A stretch of DNA of 11,515 bases, from assembly GCA_012965625.1 (NCBI GenBank), contig DTSC01000236.1:17510-29024 (forward strand), given 5' to 3'. The position numbers were made by a program, and so were the translations under genes. Shown one piece after another: positions 1 to 6,465 of this stretch. Position 1 is the stretch's first letter. Each line of letters begins with the position of its first letter. This DNA comes from Flavobacteriales bacterium. GTDB lineage: Bacteria; Bacteroidota; Bacteroidia; NORP154. Under the pieces are notes generated by a model. That model had not been told where the DNA came from and made no database searches. It saw only the letters and a program-made list of their open reading frames with translations.

Positions 1-2
1 TT

Positions 3-674
3 AATTTAAATGACATACTTGGCCTCCATTATTTTCTTTCAGATGAATTTAGTCCCTTTCAATATGTTTCCTATATGTTTATGCACGGTGGTTTTACCCA
101 TCTATTCTTTAACATGTTTGCATTGTGGATGTTTGGAAATGCTCTTGAGAACTTTTGGGGAGCTAAGAGGTTTTTAATTTATTATATGGTAACTGGAATT
201 GGTGCAGCCATTATCCATACAATTGTCATTTTTTATGGAATGAATTCTATTATGGATGAAATTAATCTTTACCTGGCAAATCCTGATAGTGTTGAGCCTT
301 CCCAGGATTTCATTAGATACTATTTGGGATTTTATAATGACGTGTATCATATGGTTCCAACGTATATTGATCCTGCTTTACTTTCTGATTGTAAAGGCTG
401 GATATTAAGTCAGCCTGTTGTCGTAGGTGCATCAGGAGCCGTATTTGGACTGCTGTTGGCATTTGGTATGCTATTCCCCAATGCTCTAATTTATTTGTAT
501 TTTGCCATTCCTATTAAGGCTAAATACTTTGTGATGCTGTATGGTGCATTGGAACTTTATTCAGGTATTCAAAATGCTGCTGGTGACAATGTTGCACATT
601 TTGCTCATTTAGGTGGTATGCTTTTTGGATTTATCCTAATTAAGTATTGGAGAGGGAGCAATTTTAAATTATAA
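3..674 (+). CDS. Rhomboid family intramembrane serine protease (5'-partial)
   Basis: The reading frame is open to the left edge of the window, so the gene starts upstream; the first ATG visible in frame (base 75) sits in the middle of a conserved rhomboid motif and is not the real start. The visible part has the hallmark loop and helix QYVSYMFMHGGFTHLFFNMF, with conserved His and Asn residues. The catalytic serine lies in GASGAVFG (Ser codon 432-434), and the likely catalytic histidine is the second one in AHFAHLGG (codon 606-608). Rhomboids cleave transmembrane substrates within the inner membrane using a Ser-His dyad. Between the first pair of visible helices and the serine helix there is a polar stretch of about 50 residues, which I recall as common in Bacteroidota members. 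Only the N-terminal tail and first helix should be missing. The stop codon overlaps the next rhomboid gene by one base, suggesting co-transcription and translational coupling. The substrate is unknown. Confidence 0.93.
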   Translation, partial: NLNDILGLHYFLSDEFSPFQYVSYMFMHGGFTHLFFNMFALWMFGNALENFWGAKRFLIYYMVTGIGAAIIHTIVIFYGMNSIMDEINLYLANPDSVEPSQDFIRYYLGFYNDVYHMVPTYIDPALLSDCKGWILSQPVVVGASGAVFGLLLAFGMLFPNALIYLYFAIPIKAKYFVMLYGALELYSGIQNAAGDNVAHFAHLGGMLFGFILIKYWRGSNFKL

Positions 675-1588
675 TGAAGACTACGGTAATTGATGAGATA
701 AAGAACGCTTTTAAGACTGGAGACATCCTTACTAAACTTATTTATATCAATGTTGGAGTCTGGATCCTGGTAAAAGCAATCTTACTTGTCCTGTTTCTGT
801 TAAATTTTCAGGGTCCAACTTCTGGGAGTTTTATCAAATGGCTTGCGGTACCAGCCGACCTCAGAAACTTAGTTTTTAAACCTTGGACATTCTTTACTTA
901 TATGTTTCTGCATGAAGGCTTTATGCATATTCTATTTAATATGCTTTGGCTTTTCTGGTTTGGGAAAATATTTATTGAGTATCTGGGGTCTAGGAAATTA
1001 TTGTCAGTATATATCTTAGGTGGTATGGCCGGTGCTATATTATATATTATTGCATTTAATATATTTCCAGTTTTCTCTACGGTCCTGCCTTATTCATATG
1101 CTTTGGGTGCTTCTGCATCAGTATTAGCCATAGTGATTGCAACTGCTACTTATATCCCTAATTATAGTATTCATTTAATGTTTATTGGTCCTGTAAAGAT
1201 AAAGTATATTGCCATTTTTTCTGTTGTATTGGATGTGTTGAGTATTCAATCAGGTAATGCTGGAGGGCATATTGCTCACTTGGGAGGAGCTGTTTTTGGT
1301 TATTTTTTTGTTGTTAAATATAGGAATGGCCAGGATTTTTCCAAGGGTTTTAATCGTTTTTTTCAAAACTTGGGCACATATTTTTTAAAGCCAGACAATG
1401 ATATGCATGTGGCATATTCTTCAAAGAACAAGACAAATAAGAAAAAATCTGATGCTGATTATAACAGAGAGAGGGCTTCTAATCAAAGGAAGATGGATGA
1501 GATTCTGGATAAGATCTCAAAGTCGGGATACGATAGTCTTTCCAAAGAAGAGAAAGAGATACTGTTCAAGTTTAGCAATAAAGACTGA
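674..1588 (+). CDS. Rhomboid family intramembrane serine protease with DUF6576-like C-terminal tail
   Basis: A 304-residue polytopic membrane protein. It has the rhomboid signature YMFLHEGFMHILFNMLW (about residues 76-92; His80, His85, Asn89), a catalytic Ser147 in GASAS, and a likely catalytic His202 in GGHIAHLGGAVFGY. The active-site context is GASA instead of the more usual GASG seen in the preceding gene. After the last helix (ending about residue 215) there is a charged linker rich in Lys and Asn, then a compact acidic/basic tail (about 262-300) with MDEILDKISKSGYDSLSKEE. This matches my memory of a small domain (DUF6576) found at the C-terminus of Bacteroidota rhomboids. The start ATG is formed in TAATG, sharing one base with the previous stop, which supports this start and coupled translation. 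The tail is probably cytoplasmic and may bind or regulate; its role is not known to me. Confidence 0.94.
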   Translation: MKTTVIDEIKNAFKTGDILTKLIYINVGVWILVKAILLVLFLLNFQGPTSGSFIKWLAVPADLRNLVFKPWTFFTYMFLHEGFMHILFNMLWLFWFGKIFIEYLGSRKLLSVYILGGMAGAILYIIAFNIFPVFSTVLPYSYALGASASVLAIVIATATYIPNYSIHLMFIGPVKIKYIAIFSVVLDVLSIQSGNAGGHIAHLGGAVFGYFFVVKYRNGQDFSKGFNRFFQNLGTYFLKPDNDMHVAYSSKNKTNKKKSDADYNRERASNQRKMDEILDKISKSGYDSLSKEEKEILFKFSNKD

Positions 1589-1589
1589 T

Positions 1590-1597
1590 TAGATTTG
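1590..1597 (+). promoter_or_regulatory. Candidate Bacteroidota -7 box (TAnnTTTG)
   Basis: TAGATTTG matches the Bacteroidota -7 consensus TAnnTTTG exactly, and begins two bases after the stop of the second rhomboid gene, in the 70-bp gap before the endonuclease/phosphatase-family gene. No convincing TTTG -33 element is seen at the right distance upstream (only a TTTA-like stretch near 1571, which is too close), so this may be chance in AT-rich DNA. If real, it would give the two downstream genes their own transcript with a 5' leader of roughly 50 bases. Confidence 0.25.
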
Positions 1598-1658
1598 CTT
1601 TTTTGATATTGGCTTTTTATTCGCCATAAAATAAATCAACATTAGTTAGATAATAGAT

Positions 1659-2828
1659 ATGAAACAGGTAGTGCTAGTTTTGAATTACCTGGCTGTTTTT
1701 TGCCTATTGTTATCTTATCTGGCACCCTATATTGACCCAAATTCATTTTGGCCCATTGCTTTTTTTGGTTTATTCTATCCTTTCTTTTTTTGTGTCAACT
1801 TGCTATTTATATTGTTCTGGGTATTTATGAGGAAGAAATACTTATGGCTTTCTTTCCTTGCTATTTCGATTGGATATTCATTTTTTTTCAGGTTTATTAG
1901 CCTAAATGAGAATGATGATGAATTTGCTGCTGAAAATAGAAGATCGATAACGGTGCTTTCATATAATGTGAGGTTATTTGATCGATATAATTGGATTAAT
2001 AATCAGAATGAAGTTACAAGGTTGAAAGTTATTGACTCGATCAAAACGATTGACCCAGGGATATTGTGTATCCAGGAGTTTTTTAATAGTGACTCAGATA
2101 ATCCACCTTCATTAATAGCCTTGAATACAAAACAAGCTCTAGAGAACGTGCATGCTGAATATACCGTTTCAAATGGACCGTACCATTGGGGGATTGCTAC
2201 ATTTTCTAAATATCCAATTATAGAAGAAGGCATAGTTGGATTTGAATCAAAGTCGAATAATATTTGCATCTATTCGGATATTGATTTGGGAGGAGATACA
2301 CTAAGAGTCTATAATGCTCATTTAGGCTCAATTCTTTTTGATTATGATGATTATGAGTTGATTAAGAGTGTCTTTCGAAAGATAGGTGGCACAGAAATAA
2401 AAAACAGGGATTCATCTGGCTCATTAAGTCTATCGCTTAAAAGGAGAGGAATAGGCGTTAGAGAGATTGCTGTAATACCAGTTTTAAAAAATGTATTTTT
2501 TAGGTTAAAGAGAGCCTTTAAGAAAAGATCTGCACAAGCTTTGGCAATTTCTTCCCATATATCAGATTCTCCCTATCCTGTTCTGTTATGCGGTGATTTT
2601 AATGATACTCCAATATCCTATTCATACTCAGAGATTATAAGGAATAACTTACAGGACGCCTTTTTAGAATCTGGAATTGGCTTGGGTATGACATACATTG
2701 GTGCTTTTCCTTCTTTTCGGATTGATTATATTCTGCATAGTAAGTCTATAATAAGCAAAAGATTTAGAACAATGAGCTCAAATACCCTGTCAGATCATTA
2801 TCCTCTAATTTGCGAGATCGTCTTATGA
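1659..2828 (+). CDS. Membrane-anchored endonuclease/exonuclease/phosphatase (EEP) family protein
   Basis: A 389-residue protein with about three N-terminal transmembrane helices (roughly 4-22, 32-56, 61-80) followed by an EEP (DNase I/Mg-dependent phosphoesterase fold) domain from about 96 to 389. The metal-binding and catalytic motifs are all present: SYNVRLFD (Asn103), ILCIQEFF (Glu140), VYNAHLGS (His221), LLCGDFNDTP (Asp313, Asn315), FRIDYIL (Asp356) and LSDHYPL (Asp379, His380). The RKK cluster between helices 2 and 3 and the positive-inside rule suggest the catalytic domain faces the periplasm. The fold covers nucleases, inositol and sphingolipid phosphodiesterases, so the substrate cannot be assigned from sequence; a periplasmic phosphodiesterase or nuclease is the fair statement. 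A stretch at about residues 249-270 looks inserted relative to the family (listed separately). No Shine-Dalgarno sequence precedes the ATG. The stop overlaps the next gene by 4 bp. Confidence 0.9.
   Translation: MKQVVLVLNYLAVFCLLLSYLAPYIDPNSFWPIAFFGLFYPFFFCVNLLFILFWVFMRKKYLWLSFLAISIGYSFFFRFISLNENDDEFAAENRRSITVLSYNVRLFDRYNWINNQNEVTRLKVIDSIKTIDPGILCIQEFFNSDSDNPPSLIALNTKQALENVHAEYTVSNGPYHWGIATFSKYPIIEEGIVGFESKSNNICIYSDIDLGGDTLRVYNAHLGSILFDYDDYELIKSVFRKIGGTEIKNRDSSGSLSLSLKRRGIGVREIAVIPVLKNVFFRLKRAFKKRSAQALAISSHISDSPYPVLLCGDFNDTPISYSYSEIIRNNLQDAFLESGIGLGMTYIGAFPSFRIDYILHSKSIISKRFRTMSSNTLSDHYPLICEIVL
2409..2465 (+). repeat. Candidate in-frame inserted element within the EEP gene
   Basis: This stretch encodes DSSGSLSLSLKRRGIGVRE (residues 251-269), low in complexity and unlike the rest of the domain. 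It lies between the conserved NAHLGS motif and the helix FRLKRAFKKRSAQA, where EEP homologues usually have only a short loop. The DNA contains an inverted repeat TTAAG (2424-2428) / CTTAA (2436-2440) followed by purine-rich AAAAGGAGAGG. From memory, dispersed palindromic repeats in many bacterial genomes read as similar Ser-Leu and Lys-Arg-Arg-Gly-rich peptides when they land in genes. That it is a mobile or dispersed repeat is an inference. Confidence 0.35.
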
Positions 2829-4687
2829 GAAATCAAGATATTCTTAAACTCTCTGCTATTTTAGTACTCCTCACATTTATTCTGTATGGAAATACCTTAT
2901 CTCACGATTTTGCACTTGATGATTATATTGTAATAACTGGAAATAATTTTACAAAAAAAGGACTTGGTGGCATTAAGGATATAATGACCCATGATGCCTT
3001 TGTTGGCACCTATGGGGAGGCCCTAGAGCTTACCGGTGGAAGGTATAGGCCCTTGTCCATTGTTTCCTTTGCACTTGAATATGAATTTTTCGGCCGCAAC
3101 CCCTTTGTAGGACATTTAGGGAATTTATTACTTTTTGCACTCTCAACAGTTCTTGTATTCTTGCTTTTTGTGAAGATCCTGGATGAAAAGAACTCCTGGT
3201 TGCCTCTTATTATTGCGGTCTTGTTCCTGATCCATCCAATCCATACGGAGGTGGTTGCTAATATTAAAAGCAGGGATGAAATTATGGTAGTTTTGTTCCT
3301 AATTATTGCTTTGTTAATCAGTACTTATAAAAGCCGAATTCTTTGGCTTCTTGTAGCTCCCGCAGTTTATTTTTTAGCATTATTATCTAAAGAAAATGCA
3401 ATAACATATATTGCAATTATTCCACTATTCTGGCATATGCTATTACACAAAAAGGCGAAGGAGATTGTTATTGGGATGTTTCCATATTTATTGATATCTG
3501 GATTGTATTTAATGATGCGTTCGGAATATGCAGGTATGGTGGGCGATAGGGTGACAACCGACATTATGGATGATCCGTACCTGTATGCAAGCCTATCTGA
3601 GAAATTTGGAACTATTGCCTATACCATTGGTAAATACTTATTGCTGCTGGTATTCCCTCACCCCTTATCTTCAGATTATTCTTTTAACCAGGTGCCGTTG
3701 ATCCAGCTTATGGATATGAAAGCAATTGCATCCATTATTATAACAATATCATTGTTGGTTCTTGCTGTAATTCGTTTCAGGGATAAACCAATGATCAGTT
3801 TTGGTATTCTCTTCTTCTTTATCACCTTTTCCATAGTTTCTAATGCTGTATTTAATGTCGGAACTTCAATGGCAGAAAGGTTTATTTATTTACCCTCCCT
3901 GGGGATATGTATTGCAATAGCCTCTTTCATTTATCCTTATTTATTTCGAAAAGGGGAGGGGAGAGACAAGATAACAACTATCTGGGTCTTACCCTTAATA
4001 GGCATTTTGTTGCTTAGTTCATATAAGACCATTGCGCGAAACAATGTATGGAAGAATAATTTTGAATTGTATAAAACAGATGTGGGGAATGTCCCTAATA
4101 GTGCCCGAATACATCTGTATTATGGTATTGAGCTTATTACAAAATACAACCAAACAAAAGACCTTGAATATTTAAATAAAGCAATTGATGAGATCAGGTG
4201 GTCTGCGCGGATCAATCCGGATTTTCACCATGCCCACTATAATCTTGCTGTGGCTTATGAAAAAGCGGCAAAGACTTCAATAGAGAACAATCGTTTAGGG
4301 GAAGGTGCCCATAATTATAATGCTGCATTAGACTCCTATCTGCAAGTATTGAGGATACAGCCAAAACATATCAAATCTAACTTAAACCTTGGATTGCTCT
4401 ATGGAAAAGTAAAGAAGGATTTTGATAAATCAATATTCTATTTTTCAAAATTGATAAATACAACCTATAATGCTGAGCATCTTTATGATAACCTGGGTAT
4501 TGCTTATGGGATGAAGGGAGATTTAGAAAATGCAAAAAGAACTTTCTTGCAGGGAATTAAGTTTAACCCTCAAAGTGCAAAGCTGTATTTCAACCTTGCT
4601 ATAACCTGTGATAATATGGGTGATAAGGAATTTGCAAAGCAATATTACGCTAAAGCATTTGAACTGAACCCAGCACTAAAAAATTAG
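2825..4687 (+). CDS. TMTC-like multi-spanning glycosyltransferase with C-terminal TPR domain
   Basis: A 620-residue protein from the ATG at 2825, which overlaps the preceding stop as ATGA; an in-frame TTG at 2810 is possible but less likely. The N-terminal helix is followed by the acidic pair Asp32-Asp33 in FALDDYIVITGN, the position of the catalytic acid in GT-C glycosyltransferases, and by GGRYRPLSIVSFALEYEFFG. Further TMTC-type signatures are HPIHTEVVANIKSRDEI (137-153), SKENAIT (188-194) and NVGTSMAERFIYLPSLG (344-360). About ten transmembrane helices run to residue 400. Residues about 425-618 form three to four TPR units, including NLGIAYGMKGDLENAKRTF and LAITCDNMGDKEFAKQYY. Eukaryotic TMTC proteins transfer O-mannose to secreted proteins; the bacterial relatives are less studied, so a lipid-linked-sugar-dependent protein or glycan transferase in the inner membrane, with periplasmic TPRs, is an inference. 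It ends 4 bp from a convergent gene. Confidence 0.85.
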   Translation: MRNQDILKLSAILVLLTFILYGNTLSHDFALDDYIVITGNNFTKKGLGGIKDIMTHDAFVGTYGEALELTGGRYRPLSIVSFALEYEFFGRNPFVGHLGNLLLFALSTVLVFLLFVKILDEKNSWLPLIIAVLFLIHPIHTEVVANIKSRDEIMVVLFLIIALLISTYKSRILWLLVAPAVYFLALLSKENAITYIAIIPLFWHMLLHKKAKEIVIGMFPYLLISGLYLMMRSEYAGMVGDRVTTDIMDDPYLYASLSEKFGTIAYTIGKYLLLLVFPHPLSSDYSFNQVPLIQLMDMKAIASIIITISLLVLAVIRFRDKPMISFGILFFFITFSIVSNAVFNVGTSMAERFIYLPSLGICIAIASFIYPYLFRKGEGRDKITTIWVLPLIGILLLSSYKTIARNNVWKNNFELYKTDVGNVPNSARIHLYYGIELITKYNQTKDLEYLNKAIDEIRWSARINPDFHHAHYNLAVAYEKAAKTSIENNRLGEGAHNYNAALDSYLQVLRIQPKHIKSNLNLGLLYGKVKKDFDKSIFYFSKLINTTYNAEHLYDNLGIAYGMKGDLENAKRTFLQGIKFNPQSAKLYFNLAITCDNMGDKEFAKQYYAKAFELNPALKN

Positions 4688-4691
4688 TGAT

Positions 4692-6350
4692 CTAATTAGG
4701 GTTTTGTGTTGTTTCCTCCTTCTGTACTCTTTTGAGAGAAAGAAGGTTCATGGGATTTTTGCTTAAACCATTTATGTTATTTTGCACCAGTCTAATGATC
4801 TGATCATAATACAAGGGTACTATAGGGGCCTCTTCAACCATAATATTATCCATTTGTTGGTAATACCGGTATCTCAAAGAGTCATCAGTTTCCAACTGGG
4901 CTTTATCATAAAGTTTGTCAAACTCAGGATTGCTAAAATGAGTATAATTTGGGCCTGCTGGACAAAAGTTTTTACTATAAAATAAAGCCAGGTAATTTTC
5001 TGCATCCGGGTAGTCTGCAATCCAACTTTTTCTAAACATATTAAGTTGTGATTTAGCAACTCGCTCTCTTAGGCTAATGGCTGGTTGAACATCAATTTTA
5101 ATTCTTATTCCAATTTCACTTAGTTGATGTTGCATAAATTCACACATATCATGAAACTTTTTATGAGTACTTATTGTTATTTCAGGAACGGGATTCTCAC
5201 TATCAAACCCAGCTTCAAGCAGCAGAGAGGATGCCTTTTCCGGATCATATGTATATCCTTTAACAAGTTTTGGATTAAATGAAGGCATGCCTCGAGGAAT
5301 AATACCCCCACTTGCTGGCGTTCCTATATTATTTCTAAGGTATGTGATCATTAGTTCGCGGTCAATCCCATAATTAATGGCCTTTCTTACAGCCTTAAAC
5401 TTCAAAGGACTATTCTTTACTAAATCAGAATTGGGATCTACCAGTATTCCCAGGTAGTCCGTTTTAAGGTAGGGGTTGGTTTCCAGTCTGAATTTTCCTT
5501 GATACTTTATGTTTAGCTTCCCAGTTTGTGTGAGAACTTCATCTTTAGGCATTTGATCCATTCCTGAAACCATATCCAGGTTCCCTTTAACAAACTCAAG
5601 AAAAACAACTTGTTTTTCGTTAATAAATGTTACAGAAACAGCATCTAGGTAAGGCAAGGAATTACCTTTTTCATCTTTTTCAAAATAATTTTCATTTTTT
5701 ACTAAAACAAGTTTAACACCTTCCTTCCATAATTTAAACTTAAATGGTCCGGTTCCCACTGGTTGGTTCCTGAAATCCTGATCATATAATTCCACAATTT
5801 CAAATGGAATTACCGAACAATATTGCATGGTTAGGAGGCCTAGAAAAGGTGGAAATGGTTTCAGTAGATATATTATTAATGTAGAATCATTTACTGCCTT
5901 AAATCCAAGGTCATTTTCCTTGTCAATATTATTGAATATCCATGCACCTGGTGAGGCCTGTTTAGGATCTATGATTCTATAGAGGCTATGCACAAAGTCG
6001 GAGGCAATGACCTTTCTGCCCTTTCCACCTTCAAAACCATCATTATCATGGAAGAAAACGTCATTCCTGAGATGAAAGGTATAGGTCAGCCCATCCTCTG
6101 ATATTTCCCAGGATTTGCTTATACAAGGCTTAACTTCTAGGTCATCATTCATTTGAACTAACCCATTGAATATCTGGTTTATAGCCCAAATATTTTCAAC
6201 ATTTCTGGCATACAATGGGTCTAAAGAACTGATTCCTGAAGATTCATTATATCGAAAAACTGTTTTGTTCTCCTTTTTATCAACTGTCTCGTTTTGACAT
6301 GATAAAAACCAACAACACACTATTAGAATATATAAAATAGGTCTTCTCAT
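4692..6350 (-). CDS. Peptide-type ABC transporter solute-binding lipoprotein (SBP family 5, OppA/DppA-like)
   Basis: A 552-residue protein with an N-terminal lipoprotein signal: a hydrophobic stretch then WFLSC, with Cys18 as the probable lipidated residue followed by Gln. The body matches the extracellular solute-binding family 5 fold: an N-terminal strand with SSLDPLYA (41-48), a conserved NGLV near 62-65, the family hallmark PVGTGPFKF (197-205), RKAINYGIDRELM (322-334), and the C-terminal lobe motif DYPDAENYL (446-454) with SNPEFDKL (473-480). Length is usual for the family. Such proteins bind oligopeptides or dipeptides, and sometimes other ligands such as nickel or glycans, and deliver them to an ABC permease. 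No permease or ATPase gene is adjacent in the window, so ligand and partners are unknown. The 115-bp gap to the upstream giant gene and the candidate terminator within it suggest separate transcription. The stop lies 4 bp from the convergent TMTC-like gene. Confidence 0.93.
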   Translation of the reverse strand: MRRPILYILIVCCWFLSCQNETVDKKENKTVFRYNESSGISSLDPLYARNVENIWAINQIFNGLVQMNDDLEVKPCISKSWEISEDGLTYTFHLRNDVFFHDNDGFEGGKGRKVIASDFVHSLYRIIDPKQASPGAWIFNNIDKENDLGFKAVNDSTLIIYLLKPFPPFLGLLTMQYCSVIPFEIVELYDQDFRNQPVGTGPFKFKLWKEGVKLVLVKNENYFEKDEKGNSLPYLDAVSVTFINEKQVVFLEFVKGNLDMVSGMDQMPKDEVLTQTGKLNIKYQGKFRLETNPYLKTDYLGILVDPNSDLVKNSPLKFKAVRKAINYGIDRELMITYLRNNIGTPASGGIIPRGMPSFNPKLVKGYTYDPEKASSLLLEAGFDSENPVPEITISTHKKFHDMCEFMQHQLSEIGIRIKIDVQPAISLRERVAKSQLNMFRKSWIADYPDAENYLALFYSKNFCPAGPNYTHFSNPEFDKLYDKAQLETDDSLRYRYYQQMDNIMVEEAPIVPLYYDQIIRLVQNNINGLSKNPMNLLSLKRVQKEETTQNPN

Positions 6351-6366
6351 TATTGCGTAATTAACC

Positions 6367-6374
6367 CAAAAATA
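6367..6374 (-). promoter_or_regulatory. Candidate -7 box for the solute-binding protein gene
   Basis: Read on the minus strand this is TATTTTTG, fitting the Bacteroidota -7 consensus TAnnTTTG, 17 bases before the ATG at 6350. That would leave a very short leader. No clear TTTG -33 element is visible about 19 bases further upstream, and the region is AT-rich, so this is weak. Confidence 0.22.
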
Positions 6375-6400
6375 AGAAAATATAAAAAGTAAAATTTTAA

Positions 6401-6418
6401 AGTAACTGAAAAGTTACT
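6401..6418 (-). terminator. Possible weak intrinsic terminator of the giant T9SS protein gene
   Basis: A perfect hairpin AGTAAC-tgaaaa-GTTACT begins 48 bases past the stop codon of the giant gene; on the minus strand it is followed by an AT-rich, T-containing tract (TTAAAATTTTACTTTTTATA). The stem is only 6 bp with two G:C pairs, so it is weak. The same bases overlap an 11-bp direct repeat (TAACTGAAAAG at 6403-6413 and 6418-6428), so a protein-binding or other regulatory role is an alternative. Confidence 0.35.
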
Positions 6419-6465
6419 AACTGAAAAGATTTAAAAATGGCCTCGTCGATTTACCTGCAATGAAT

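Noticed and set aside
1398..1592. 64-residue plus-strand frame overlapping the end of the second rhomboid gene
   Set aside because: It is an out-of-frame shadow of the well-supported rhomboid C-terminal tail, with an Arg- and Trp-rich composition unlike a real protein.
2003..2269. 88-residue minus-strand frame within the EEP gene
   Set aside because: It lies antisense to conserved catalytic motifs of a clear protein domain and has no recognisable features.
2810..2824. TTG start giving five more residues to the TMTC-like protein
   Set aside because: The ATG at 2825 forms a classic ATGA overlap with the previous stop and directly precedes the first hydrophobic helix, so it is preferred.
4718..4746. 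CCTTCT...AGAAGG inverted repeat with an inner CTC-tttt-GAG stem, as a terminator for the plus-strand run
   Set aside because: It lies within the coding end of the convergent lipoprotein gene, the outer stem is interrupted by a long partly unpaired loop, and no T-run follows on the plus strand.
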